DNA of 64,000 nt from Diphasiastrum complanatum. Its lineage: Eukaryota; Streptophyta; Lycopodiopsida; Lycopodiales; Lycopodiaceae. Made by a program: the position numbers and the translations under genes. Location of the stretch: the NCBI GenBank assembly GCA_029204225.1, contig CM055095.1, positions 63,146,523-63,210,522 of the forward strand. Reading direction: 5' to 3'. Below are positions 33,107 through 44,574 of this stretch, one piece after another. Below the pieces are notes generated by a model, which saw only the letters and a list, made by a program, of their open reading frames with translations, searched no databases and had not been told where the DNA came from. Position 1 is the first letter of the stretch; the number at the start of each line of letters is the position of its first letter.

Positions 33107-33571
33107 TCAGAGTGGAGAGCTAGCAAGGCTTTGGCAATAGAAACATTTTGTTTCTTCAGCTACCATATGCTCTAATAGAGTCTTAAATTGATTAATATGA
33201 TTTTGAACAGAATGACTTTTTGACATTCTGAGTGAGAAGAACGTTCTCCATAGATGCAGCTTTGAAGTGACATCTCTCACTTCATATGATATACTCAATA
33301 TATCCCAAACCTCTTTTGAAGATTAGGCTTGTCTGATGTGGCCAATCTATGTGTCGGACTCTGTTTAGGATGACCAAGACGAAATCCTTGCCATCCCTAA
33401 GCTTCCATTTGAAAATGGCTTGCTTATCGCCACTGGAAAGTAGTTCGGTTCAACGACTATTTTCCAAAGCTCCTTGGCCATTAGTACTACCCGCACCTTG
33501 AATTTCCACAAGTGGTAGTTCGAACTAATTAGTTTGTCTACCATTAGAGAAAACTGTGATTGCGAATCCAT
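33107..33571 (-). pseudogene. Copia gag fragment
   Basis: Minus-strand frames 33571-33365 and 33298-33107 contain KLISSNYHLWKFKVRVVLMA and HINQFKTLLEHM, typical of the UBN2-type Gag of plant copia elements. The start MDSQSQFSLM lies about 140 bp after the primer site at 33707-33718, as expected. The rest of the element is replaced by the gypsy fragment at 33060. Confidence 0.7.
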
Positions 33572-33706
33572 TTGGAATTTCAGAATGAGTATAATGCAGA
33601 TAGTAGATTGATATGATTGGAAACAATCATAGCAAATCTCTACACTATATCAGAACAATCATTCTAATCATGCTTTATAACTCTGCTTCACAGAATCAGA
33701 GATGAA

Positions 33707-33718
33707 GCTCTAATACCA
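33707..33718 (-). promoter_or_regulatory. Primer-binding site, initiator tRNA-Met (minus strand)
   Basis: TGGTATTAGAGC on the minus strand, directly next to an LTR end (plus-strand TGTCGGG at 33719). Confidence 0.8.
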
Positions 33719-34600
33719 TGTCGGGATTTTGTGTGGCGACAGCGCGGAGGTGCTACAGAATCCTCGGTGCATGTAACTACATCTATCGGATTCAGACAGA
33801 CAACAATAATTGAAGTCTGTCTTACTTGAACTGTTTTAAAGTCGTTGATCTATACATTTGATTCTGTAACCATGCACAAGTTACTTTAGTTACAGATTTA
33901 GCTTTGCGAAAGCGATTTAGATGTGGTTATTTGAGCAATAGATCGAGCACTATTATCAGTCATATGAAATGATTTAATCTACAAACAAGTTATCTATGAG
34001 CATGAATCTATTTGACAATAAAATGAAATAAGCATTCAACATACACAACCTAGAATACAAGAACTTTGATAGATTAACCGTGTAAAAAATACATTCTGAA
34101 AGCAGATAGAGACACGTTCTTTTCGAGACAATACTGTATGTTAATAGAGAGAAAGAACAATACAATTGTGTTCTGAACAACTGATTGATCGCGATGAATT
34201 AGATGATTCAACTGACCGAGCAATTGATAAGTTGTTGAATATATACACATGGCTAACTAATCAAAAGAATGGTTAGTCTATAGTTTGCAATTTGGTTAAG
34301 GCACTATGTGTTGTTGGCAATTGCCATCGGACAATATTTGATTTTGTCCAGTCGTGATGTATGTACTTGTTGATTCGATGATAGTCAAATTGCGGCTGAT
34401 TGTTCAAGAAAGGCCGAACAAGAGAACCTGTCCAAATGGTCTTGGATGACCGACCAATCGGGTATGGCCGAACAATCTATGATAGCTGAATAAGAGAAGG
34501 TGGCCAAAAAGAAGAGATGGCCAAACTATCGGGTAACACTGTCACCAATTCTTTTGTATTTCTGCAGACTATCAAGAGACAAGTGTATTTCTATAGAGTA
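33719..34600 (-). repeat. 5' LTR of the reversed copia fragment
   Basis: The LTR's 3' end is fixed at 33719 by the primer site. The other end was not found; 34600 is an estimate, limited by the next element's pol sequence at 34625. AT-rich, with no gene. Confidence 0.5.
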
Positions 34601-34884
34601 TTTATAACAGCTTAATGAATGAATCTAGATTAGCAGAGAAATGGGATGGAAAGGATTGAAATCCAACAAAAAGATATGTCTTGCTTGGTATAGAGCATTG
34701 CGTACATGAGAGATCTTATTATAGGAATTATAAGGATACTCACCATCCGCTCCTTCTCTTTGATTGTTCGGGGACACTAGTCCTTCGACATCTTGATCCA
34801 TTGGTGAGAGAGCCAATTTGCAATTCATCAAATTATATCTTATCAAGATGTTGTGAATGTATCTTTGCTGAGTAATGTAGATCA

Positions 34885-35629
34885 ACTTTTGTTTTCTGTC
34901 TCTTTGGATTCAAATACCTAGACAGTAATGAGCTTTGCCAATATCGGTCATGTCGAATTCAAAAGACAACATTGTCTTGGCTTCTTCTTTCAGATATATA
35001 TTGTTGCTAAAAAGCTATGTGTCATCCACATACAAAGTGATGATGATAAAATATTACTGCACTATCTTGAAGTAGAAATTAGAATTTGAAAGGCTTGGTT
35101 AATAGCCATGATCAATAAGAAAAGTATTCATCCTTTGAAACCATGCTCGAGCAGATTGCTTCAAGCCATAAAGTGCTTTATGGAGTTTACACACATGATT
35201 AGTTTTATGTTCAATATTGTAACCTTCAGGTTGAACCATGTAAATGTCCTCTTCAATAACTTCATTAAGATATGTTGTCTATGCATCCATTCAATGTATT
35301 TCGAAATCTGCTGCAGCAGCAAATGACAATAGAAGTCGAATAGAAGAATGTTTAACTACTAGACTGAAAGTCTCAATGTAGTCGATGTTATGTACCTAAG
35401 AAAATCCTCTGGCAAAAAGTCGAGCCATTCTTTGATTGATGCTTCCATCTACCTTGTACTTGATTTTGAGCAACCATTTGCAATCAATTACATTTGTTGG
35501 TAGGTAATTCGAAAATAGTCCAAGTCTGGTTCTTGATAAGATATGCATACTCTTTATCCATAGCTTCTTTCTAGAGATCATAATCGGGCTAATTGGGTGC
35601 CTCTTCGACAATCGTCCGCTCTTGGACAA
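34885..35629 (-). pseudogene. Copia reverse transcriptase
   Basis: Begins DCKWLLKIKYKVDGSINQ, continues with VQPEGY and KALYGLKQSARAWF, and includes LYVDDT. At least four stop codons or frameshifts split it. The frame at 34885-34625 (IYITQQRYIHNILIRYNLMN) is its C-terminal end. Confidence 0.8.
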
Positions 35630-36243
35630 GTAAACTGTAGACTCATCGATATACTTGATAGGTGGCTTGTTGACTCTTCGATCTTTTGGGAATTAGACGA
35701 AGTTGATAATTTTCATCATGTTGTAGTCGTTGAACTGCAACATGCTCTTCTTCAGATTCGCTGCTGATAAGTTGTTCATCAGGAATAGACAAGCTAGGAC
35801 CTTCAATAGGAATAGTCAACTTGAGAACTGGAAAGTTCAGTAATTCAGGAGAGTCCAATAGTTCGGCTATATGAGCTTTGCCCTTACATTTGAGGTCGAT
35901 AAACTGATTCTTCAATGGAGATGACATCCCGGCTAGTAAATATCTTCAACTTGATACAACTTATAAGCTTGATCTGAAATAGTGTAGCTGATGAAAATTG
36001 ATTTCTAGAAGTCGAGCTTCTTCCTAACATCATGGGGTATTTGCACATAAGCGATACATCTAGAAACTTGTAAGTTCGATAAAGAAGGTTTGGTTCATGT
36101 TCAAACTTCATATGGTGTTTTGTCTGAGAGACCTTTAGTAGGACATATGTTTTGAATATAAGCTGGAGTTGAAATTGCTTCAGCCCAGAAAGACTTTGGA
36201 AGTGTCGCATGTGATAACATTCACTTTGTCGATTCGACTAAGA

Positions 36244-36582
36244 TTATGTTTTGTTCTTTCTCTCAGCAGGACCATTTGATTGACGCAAATAGGAGGTAAA
36301 GTATTGTTTCTCAATGCCATTGCTAAGGCAATACTCCTTGAATTTGGTAGAGATGTACTCTCCACCATTGTCGGATCTTAGTGCTTTGATTATTTTAAAA
36401 ATTTGATTTTCTGCATGCTCTTTGAATTGTCTAAACTTGTTGAAAGCCTCCGATTTGTGCGTAATGAAATAAGCAACTGTTCTTTTCGAATATTCGGCAA
36501 TGAAAGTAATAAAATACTTTGCATCAGACAGTGACAAAGTTTGCATTGGACCACATATATCTAAATGAACAATGTCTAACAA
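36244..36582 (-). pseudogene. Copia integrase core
   Basis: A 112-codon frame with all three catalytic acids in typical surroundings: IVHLDICGPM, ALRSDNGGEYIS and SNGPAERKN. It ends by frameshift shortly after the Glu. Integrase would insert the cDNA into the host genome. Confidence 0.85.
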
Positions 36583-36705
36583 ATCCTTTGATGCATGCCT
36601 ATGACTTGATCTAAAGGGAATCCTAGTCTGCTTTCCAAGGATGCAACTCTGACAGACAGGGAGGTTGACTTTGTCGGCTGGATAGTCGAGATCAAGTTCT
36701 AGGGA

Positions 36706-37186
36706 TCAGTTAGACATGTATGAAACAGATGTATGATATCGATGATGCCATAGTAATGCTTTAGTGACAAGAAAAAAGGTTTTCAAGGCATGACTAGTAT
36801 CATAATAACAATGTGCCAATCTGTAGAAGTTTCCATGCCTCTTGCCGAGTGCAAGGACCTTACTTGTGCTATCGATAATTCGGCATTGATCAGACTCAAA
36901 CTCCATCTTATGATCTAAATCAATGATCCTACTTACTGCTAACAGATTTGTAGAGAGTTTAGGTACATACATTTGATAGTAGCTTAATTTGATCATGGTG
37001 GAATATCAATCTTACAGTGCCTTCACCTTCGCTAGTGTGAGTTCTATCATCACCAAGATGAACATATCTCTTTGTACTGTAAGGCATATAGGAGTGAAAA
37101 TGTTCACAATGACTGGTCATATGTTGAGTAGCTCCATAATCCAAAAACCAAGAATTATCGAATAGTGCCTTTTGGTCTTTGACCAT
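36706..37186 (-). pseudogene. Copia protease and GAG-pre-integrase domain
   Basis: Frames 37186-36959 and 36996-36706. WFLDYGATQHMT is the protease active-site region, but Ser of the Asp-Ser-Gly triad is Tyr. YVPKLSTNLLAVSRI and LLWHHRYHTS follow, the usual protease C-terminus and pre-integrase zinc segment. Broken by frameshift; not functional. Confidence 0.8.
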
Positions 37187-38230
37187 AAATGCTCCTTCAT
37201 CAATGTCGAGTTCAGGAGATGTTGTGACTGCATTCGTCCATTGATTTGATTGCTTGCTAGTATTATTTGCTTTTAGTACCCTACAATCTTGGATCTCATG
37301 ATTAGTGCACTTGCAATACTTACTAAATATCTTCTTCTTAGTTTGTGGATTTGATAATTGTTCTTAAATTTGTGTCGGTTTTGTCTGATTTGATGGGGAC
37401 TCCTTCGAGCTTTTCTGCTTCTATCGTTTTGTGCCTTTGTTGACATATAGAGCATGAGATGATGAAGTCAACGAAGTGTCTTAAATTCTTTGATTATCTT
37501 CTTGCAGCAACATAGCAATAACTCTAATAAGAGTAAAATCTAAGTGTGTTGATATGATCATCACCCAGTTCTTGTATATAGAGGGCAAGCTTTGAAGCAA
37601 TGTCCTAATTGTGTCTTCATCGTCTATGATCGATCCGATAGTAGCCATCTATCACAAGAGATTCTTAAACTGGTTAATGTGATTTTGAAGTGAATCACCA
37701 TTCGACATTTAGAGGGTGAAGAATTTCCTTCGTAGATGTAACTTGGAAGTTACGACTCTCACATCATATATTGAGCTCAAGATGTCCCATACTTCTTTTA
37801 AAGTTTGAGCTTCAAATATGTGGCCATTTGAGTGTCTGATATATTGACAATAATAAGCATGAAAGGTTTATCATCCTTTGACTTCCACTTTCAGTCAGTT
37901 GTGTCATCTTCAAGATTCACTTACATACCTGTGACAACATCCCATGACTCGTTGGCTATTAGCAAGGTCTTCAACTTAAATTTCCACAAGCACTAATTGG
38001 ATCCATTTAGCTTGTTTGTGATATGAATCCATCTGGAACTTTAGTCTATAGATAAATTGATGATGTTAAGAGAGAGATGTAGTGCTGCACTACAACAATT
38101 ATTTGATACTGAAATTTGATATGACAAATTGAAGGATATGATACTGTAAAAAGTATCGAATGATATCGATTTGATATCGCGAGAAATATCAAGTATTACA
38201 TCTCTGATATAACAGATTGCTCTAATATCA

Positions 38231-38829
38231 TGTAGGTAATCAAATCTAATATCATGTTGGAAATAGGGAGGTGAAGTGAGTCTGTGATTGAAACTCTGGT
38301 CAGACACTTCCTTAGCCTTGATATTGTCGTATGAGAACAACCGTAAATTCACTACTAAGATTGTCTTAAAACTCATTGGTTGTTTGATTGTCTTTGTGAT
38401 CGAACAATCGATTGCTTGGAACTTAATTGTGATGTTAACTTTTGGAATCACTATTACATTACACCGATGTATATTAAGACTTACACATCCTAAAGCTTGC
38501 TCTACATTGTTGTGAATCAATACTCTGGAATGTGCATATGGTTACTCGTGTAGTTTAACCAAGTAGTCAGTCATTCTTTTGAATGAGCGCTCTTTGTTGT
38601 TGAGGATAGATTGTCGGACTACATTTGGATTGTACTGAGTCGTTTGCATGTTTCTCTGCCTTGGCTTATCTGATGTAATAGACCTCACTTGTCTGACAAA
38701 CTTTATTAGGTGCAGAGACTGATAGATCAGGCTGGTCGATAAGTTAGATACACTAATGAGTAATGCAACATGTTCGATATGAGACTATCGACATCAATAT
38801 CCTTCAGTGGAACTAATTTGAATATTTAT

Positions 38830-38835
<6 letters not shown>
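38231..38835 (-). repeat. Probable 5' LTR of the reversed copia element
   Basis: Begins TGTAGG on the plus strand next to the primer site at 38219-38230. The far end was not found and may have been lost in the (AT)n run. No gene. Confidence 0.45.

Positions 38836-38896
<61 letters not shown>
38836..38896. repeat. (AT)n microsatellite
   Basis: About 60 bp of TA dinucleotides; frames read as Tyr-Ile repeats and are not genes. Confidence 0.97.
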
Positions 38897-38902
<6 letters not shown>

Positions 38903-39013
38903 TACTAGTAAAGAGTGCATGTCGTTGACGGGCAATGGAGGCCGATCTAGGTGGCGGCCAATGATTTGGATCATGGTCGATATCGCACATCTTGCATCTC
39001 GAATATCTAACAT

Positions 39014-39330
39014 TCGATTCTTTGAAAAAATTTGAGTCTTTGGAAAAATTCAAGTCCTTGGAAAAATTTGAGCCTTTAAAAAAATTCGAGTCTTCTAAAA
39101 AATTCTAGTCTTCTAAAACATTTGAGTCTTTGGGAAAAAAATCAAGTTTTTTGATAAAATTGAGTCTTTGAAAAATTTAACTTGACAGTACAAAGGGTCC
39201 TTCGATCCTTCGGAAAAATTCGAGTCTTTGGAAAAATTGAATCCTTTGAAAAAATTCAAGTTGTCGAAAAAATTCGAGTCTTTCCAACAATTTGAGTCTT
39301 GGAAAAATTTGAGTCGTAAGAAAATTCGAA
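39014..39330. repeat. Minisatellite of 17-18-bp units
   Basis: Degenerate tandem copies of TTTGGAAAAATTCGAGTC, roughly 17 units, with an interruption near 39165-39205. Frames through it read as Lys/Phe/Ser-rich peptides and are not genes. Confidence 0.9.
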
Positions 39331-39690
39331 ATTCTGACTGTTTTTTACTGAATCCGACCAATTTCGACTGGCATAGAGTCCCAGGACTGCGTATAGGGTT
39401 TCTGGTTCGGACGCACGTTTTTGTGAGTACTGAATTAGTTGGAGCTCGATTTAGTCTTGCAGGTTCGTCTCGGCGTACAGCATAGGATGGAACATAGAGG
39501 GTCCAAAAAAATGGACTTCGTTTGGCGACACTGGACCAGTTCTCATGAATGTTGGAAAGTAGTCCATTAAGTGGCATTCCCCTCGCCAAACGGCATCGGG
39601 ATTGAGTTGTGAATGAACTTGTGGGTTTGTGTCAAGCCCACGAACCTGTGGACACCACCCATTTGAAGTTCTGACCATTTTTTACGGAAT
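39331..39690. other. Non-repetitive spacer between minisatellite and satellite
   Basis: TTTTTNACNGAATCCGACCAATTT occurs twice (about 39343 and 39677), so this stretch may be part of a larger repeat unit. No gene recognised. Confidence 0.4.
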
Positions 39691-39908
39691 CCGACCAATT
39701 TTTGGCCCGATGGGTTTGTGTAGCAGGCCATATAGGCATGTCATAGGTCTGATATCTACCAAGCCTGTCGGAGACTGCCACATGGCAAGCCATGTAGGCC
39801 TACTCCATGGCAAGTCATGCAAGCTTGGGGTTTGCCACATGGCAAATCAAGTAGTTCTAACATAAGCTTGCATAGCAAGCCAACCAGACTCTGTCACGTA
39901 GGCCTTAG

Positions 39909-40001
<93 letters not shown>

Positions 40002-41660
40002 TTGGGTGACAGAAGTTGTCACATGGCAAGCCACATGGAAAATCATGTAGGCTTGGGACTGTCCATGTGGCAAGCCACGTAGGCCTACCATAGACTTGTG
40101 TGGCTTGTCACATGGCCTACCATATGCTATGTAGTAGGTCACATAAGCCTACTATCTAGCAAGCCTATCATAGGTTGCCACATGGCAAGCCAAGTAGGCC
40201 TGCCACATGGCAAATCATGCAAGCTTGGGGTTTGCTACATTGCAAGCCGTGTTGGCCTACCATAGGCTTGTGCGACAAGCCAACAGAGCTCTACCATATA
40301 GGCCTGAGTGGACTTTGAGAGAGATATAGAGAGGTGGGCTCGAAAGTTGACACATGGCAAGCCATGTAGGCCTACCATAGGCTTGCATGGCATAGGCCTC
40401 ATGTCTGCCTTGCAAGCATGTTATAGGTTGCCACATAGAATTGCCATAGGCTTGTGTGGCAAGCCAACCAGGCTCTGCCACATAGGCTTGAGTGGACATA
40501 GAGAGAGAAAGAGGTGGGGCTCGCAAGCTACCACATGGCAAGCCACGTAGGCCTACCACGTAGAAAATCATGGAGGGTGATACTTCCCATGTCATAAGCC
40601 ATGTAGGACTACCATAGGCTTGTGTAGCAAGCCACATAGGTATGTCATAAATCAACTATCTGCCAATTTTGTTGTAGGCTGCCACGTAGGACTACCACGT
40701 GGCAAGTCTTGCAAGTTAAGGGTTTGTCATGTGGCAAACTATGTAGGTCTAACATAGGCTTGTGTGGCAAGCCAACTAGGCTTTGCCACATAGGCCTAAG
40801 CGGACCTAGAGAGAGAAAGAGGTGGGGCTTAAAAGCTACCATGTGGCAAGCCACGTATGCCTTCCATAGGCTTGTGTAGCTTGCCACATGGCCTACCATA
40901 GGCTTGTGTAACAGGCCACATAGGCTGCTATCTACCAAGCCTGTCATAGGTTGCCATGTGGCAATCACGTACGGCTGCCACATAGAAAATCATGTAGGCT
41001 TGGGTTAGCCTTGAGGCAAGCCACATAGGCCCATCATAGGCTGGCAAGCCAACCAGGCTCTGCCTATGTGGTCTACTATCTGTTAAGCCTGTCGCACACT
41101 ACCACATAGGTTTTCCACATGGCAAATTGTGCAAGCTTGAGGTTTGCCATGTGGCAAACATGTAGGCCTACCATAAGCTTGTATGGCAAGCAAACCGGGC
41201 TCTACCACGTAGGTTTGAGTGGACCTAGAGAGAGATATATAGGTGGGCTCGAAAGTTGCCATGTAGGCCTACCATAGGCTTGCGTGGCAGGCCATATAGG
41301 CATGGCATAGGTCTGATGTCTGCCACACAAGCATGTCGCAAGCTACCACATAGGCTTTCCATTGCTTTGCCATGTAGGCTTGAGTGGACCTAGAGAGAGA
41401 GCGCACTGGGGCTCACAAGTTGCCATGTGGCAAGCCACGTAGGCATGTCATGAGACAAACCACAAAGGCTTGGGACTTGCCATGTGGCAAGCCACGTAGG
41501 CCTATCATAGGCTTGTGTGGCAAGTCATATAGGCAAGACATAGGCTTGATGTCTGCCATGCAAGCATGTCGTAGTCTGCCACATAGGCTTGAGATAGGGT
41601 TGTGTGGCAAGCTAACTAAGCTATGCACCACGTAGGTCTACCATGCAAGCTTGAGTGCAA
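39691..41660. repeat. Complex satellite of GCCACATGGCAAGCC units
   Basis: Nearly 2 kb built of variants of GCCACATGGCAAGCCACGTAG, CCTACCATAGGCTTGTGTGG and TGAGTGGACCTAGAGAGAG, arranged in longer composite units of a few hundred bases. Many units carry GCCAYRTGGC, which is close to palindromic. Frames in both directions are by-products of the repeats. Confidence 0.9.
39910..40001. repeat. (GA)n microsatellite
   Basis: About 90 bp of GA dinucleotides with one AA interruption, growing out of the GAGAGAG end of a satellite unit. Confidence 0.95.
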
Positions 41661-41664
41661 CTAC

Positions 41665-41665
<1 letters not shown>

Positions 41666-41752
<87 letters not shown>

Positions 41753-41761
41753 TGTGTGTGT
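41666..41761. repeat. (GA)n-(TG)n microsatellite
   Basis: About 85 bp of GA followed by GTGTGTGTGTG. It marks the right edge of the satellite. Confidence 0.95.
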
Positions 41762-42393
41762 TGGCTGATTCTGATGAATCCCCAAGATACTTGGACAGAG
41801 CAATTCAAGAGCATCTCTCACCTTAGACCGAGGAGGTCTCTGAGAAGACGAGACTAACAAAGATTGAGAGCCGAGTATGGGAGTCGAGGAATACTAGTAG
41901 TAATGACAAGCAAGAACTGTGTAAGCCTCATGGTGAATCCCAGAAGATGGAATGACCATGTAGGAACTAGTATTTCTAGGCAAATGTAATAAATGCAAGT
42001 AGACCTCTCTTAAAGAGAGTAAAGTGAGCCACCTTTTGATGGTGACCACTAGTGGAGAGCATTATTCCACTTGTAGTTTGTGAAATGTAGAAATTCCACT
42101 AGGATGCCACGTAAGAAGATCTCTTGCTTATTTAAGAGACTCCCTCTTTGTGAAGAGGATTTTTTGTGTATTGTATCAACTCCATGCTGAAATGAGAAGA
42201 GCCTCCATGAGTTAGATGCACCCTCCTTGATCATGATGGTTTTCTTGAGTGATGCCCCTATGATCATGCCCTTCCATTCATATTGTGTGTGGTTGTGGAT
42301 TTAGAGTGGATTAGTTTTCTTGTTTTCCTAGTTGTGGATTAGTTTTTATTTCTTGTTGTGAATTAATGTAGGAATCAGCATTCAAGTAAACTA
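41762..42393 (+). other. LTR-like non-coding sequence
   Basis: Contains a TATTTAAG box near 42129 followed by a short leader-like segment (TGTGTATTGTATCAACTCC), as in plant LTRs. No partner copy was found and no ends can be fixed. It precedes the 0.52-kb repeat at 42394. Confidence 0.35.
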
Positions 42394-42912
42394 AATAGAC
42401 TAGAAAGGTCGCATAAATCTTGCATATCCTCTAACATTCTAGTCCTTGATGTTCTTGGGATGTCCAAAAATCAAAAGATTGGTTGGTTTTTTTATTTTTG
42501 GATTTCTAAAATGCTATTTAATATGGTTTCTTGTTTCTTGTCTATGCTTTTCAATCATATTTAGAGTAGTTCTGGTTTTGCAAGTAGATTAGCTTCCTTA
42601 AATTCGGTTACAGCCTTAGGATCTTGAAAACTGAGCAACTGTGCTGCATTGCAAATCTGACTTTGTTCACCATGGCTTGCTTCGTAACGGAGTTAATTGT
42701 TCCATTGGCAAGTGCTTATTCATAAACAGCAAAGTGTCGAGACCCTGCATCCTCTAACATGTTGGATGATTATACTACATCGTTTGTGCCCGTAGACATG
42801 CAAATTTGAATCTGTGTGCAGGTTCAGACCCATCAGATCTATGTATGTCTGAAAAGGAAAATGAAGTTAGTATTTATATTCTTCTTAGGCTCAGAAGCTA
42901 GGCTGCATAGTA
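42394..42912 (+). repeat. 0.52-kb direct repeat, copy A
   Basis: Matches 47410-47934 almost base for base from AAATAGACTAGAAAGG to GCTGCATAGTA. It is interrupted at its right end by the copia element (42913-47287); beyond that element the sequence continues to a tRNA-Asp-like primer site at 47300, so the pair may be LTRs. Confidence 0.85.
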
Positions 42913-43531
42913 TGTCAAAATATTGGAAAAATCTATCTAATGTTGTGAGTAGGGGTCCTAAAAATGCCAAAGATGAATTAAGCTCTTTTGGCTTAGTAAA
43001 GACCCATCTTAGAATAAAATATTCAAGGTAGGTAGAAGTAGAAACTCGAGCTACCATAGGAATTGCAATTTGTACTTTACATGCCACATTTAATGCATGA
43101 AAAGACTAGGTGGCACAATTAGACATAGTGAGGTGGCTTGAATAAGTCTAGATAGCTTGAGAGGTGGATTCACAACTCCAACTCAACTCAAAGAAGGAGG
43201 AGAGTCCATGGATCTATATATATGTGATGTACTCTCATTGAGAAAATGATGAAATTTGTGTGTAATGCAAATTTGGAGACAAGCTCTTTGTGCTCTCTCT
43301 CTCTCTCTCTACACGAGTTTTGTGCTTTCTATTTTTTCTGTCTAGCCGAGTTGAGGCATTTATGATGCTTAGTCTTATGTTTTGTTGACAAATCTTGCTT
43401 GTAACACAATAATATTTCTTTTATGATCAGCTTTCCTATTGACAACCATGCTAGTTTGATCTTTATGGTATTATTGGGCTTAGGAGATCAAAAGTACATG
43501 TGTAGGGCATCCCACACGTGTGAATTCAGCC
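42913..43531 (+). repeat. 5' LTR of the 42.9-47.3 kb element
   Basis: Contains a (CT)8-like stretch near 43293 that is shorter in the 3' LTR, and a CACACGTGTG palindrome near the end (43513). The last base differs from the 3' LTR. Confidence 0.92.
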
Positions 43532-44286
43532 TGGTATCAGAGCCTACCTAAGTTTTACAAGCAAATCTAATTAAAAAGTTTGCAGATTTGATCAGATTTC
43601 AAGCTAGGAATTGTCTAAATTCTAGTTTTTAGCTAGTTTGCAGTTTTCTGGTGATTTAGAGCTTCAAACCACTTTGAATGTTCCAGATCAGGTACTATAC
43701 GAAATTTCAGGTGCTGGCACGTGTGAAATCCACCCATTTTCAGTTTGGTGGTTCTCTCTCATCTTAGATCTAGATTTCATGCAAATTAGCCCACTAGAAA
43801 GCTAGAAATGGTAGAATCTGATGCAATTTGAATCATGACAGTTGGATAAGCCAATCACAATTTATAAGCTTTTGAAGAGTCGTAGGTAGGGCATCTAGAC
43901 CTATGGAAAATCATGTGTACATGTCATTTATTGCTTGAATGATCACAAAAATCATCCAGAAGTTGAACAATCTCATCCATATGTGATTTAGACAAAATTT
44001 ATAGGTTCTAGGAAAATTGTTTCATACAAATAGATTGTATTTGAGTCAATTTGACATTTTTGGAGTATTTCACATGTGTGAAATTCAGAGAACCATAACT
44101 TTTGCAATACTTCATCTTTTTTGATGATTCAAATCTTGTTTTAGAGAGGTTGTCAAGCTAGTGAGATCTATCTCACAGTTTTTTGCTTAGTCTTACATAT
44201 GATTTGTTTTTGTGCCCTTGATTGGTTCCTATACTGAGAAGATAAGCAACTTTTTCATCCATCTTATTTGATTTCCATCATTCTTT

Positions 44287-44574
44287 ATGACTTCAATGAG
44301 TGTCTTTCTAATAGAAGCAAGCCAAAGATTGTCAACCTCCAATTACTCAATTTCGAAGGTCAGAATGGAATCTGTCTTAATACTACAAGATGTGATGGAT
44401 ATTGTACTTGGCATTGAAGAAGAACCACAAATTCCTCAAGAAATTCCAAAGTACAAAAAGAGAGCTAGGATGGCTCTGCATTATATTAAGATGAATGTGT
44501 CAAATGACATCTTAAGAGAAATTGGTGCTTATACTAATGCGAAAGATGCTTGGGACACTCTCAAGTCTATCTAG
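44287..44574 (+). pseudogene. Copia gag N-terminus
   Basis: A 95-codon frame from ATG containing SQRLSTSNYSISKVRMESVL and RARMALHYIKMNVSND, matching the gag at 58351 and 6520. It ends AWDTLKSI-stop because of the deletion that joins it to integrase at about 44570. Confidence 0.85.

Larger units (their letters stand above)
34625..38230 (-). mobile_element. Decayed reversed Ty1/copia element
   Basis: From high to low coordinates: primer site 38230-38219 (TGATATTAGAGC, one base off), gag with LWKFKLKTLLIANESWDVV-like sequence near 37960 and a degenerate zinc knuckle near 37300, protease (37186-36959), integrase (36582-36244), linker, then reverse transcriptase (35629-34885) with an intact YVDD, ending at the start of RNase H near 34700. 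RNase H and the 3' LTR are missing. Many stops and frameshifts occur throughout. Confidence 0.85.

Noticed and set aside
38826-39053. Tyr-Ile repeat frames on both strands
   Set aside because: Direct translation of the (AT)n microsatellite.
39691-41660. CRISPR-like array
   Set aside because: Units are degenerate and composite without regular unique spacers, and the genome is a plant nuclear genome.
39817-41860. Many frames of 60-130 codons on both strands
   Set aside because: By-products of the satellite and (GA)n runs; no motif and similar content in opposing frames.
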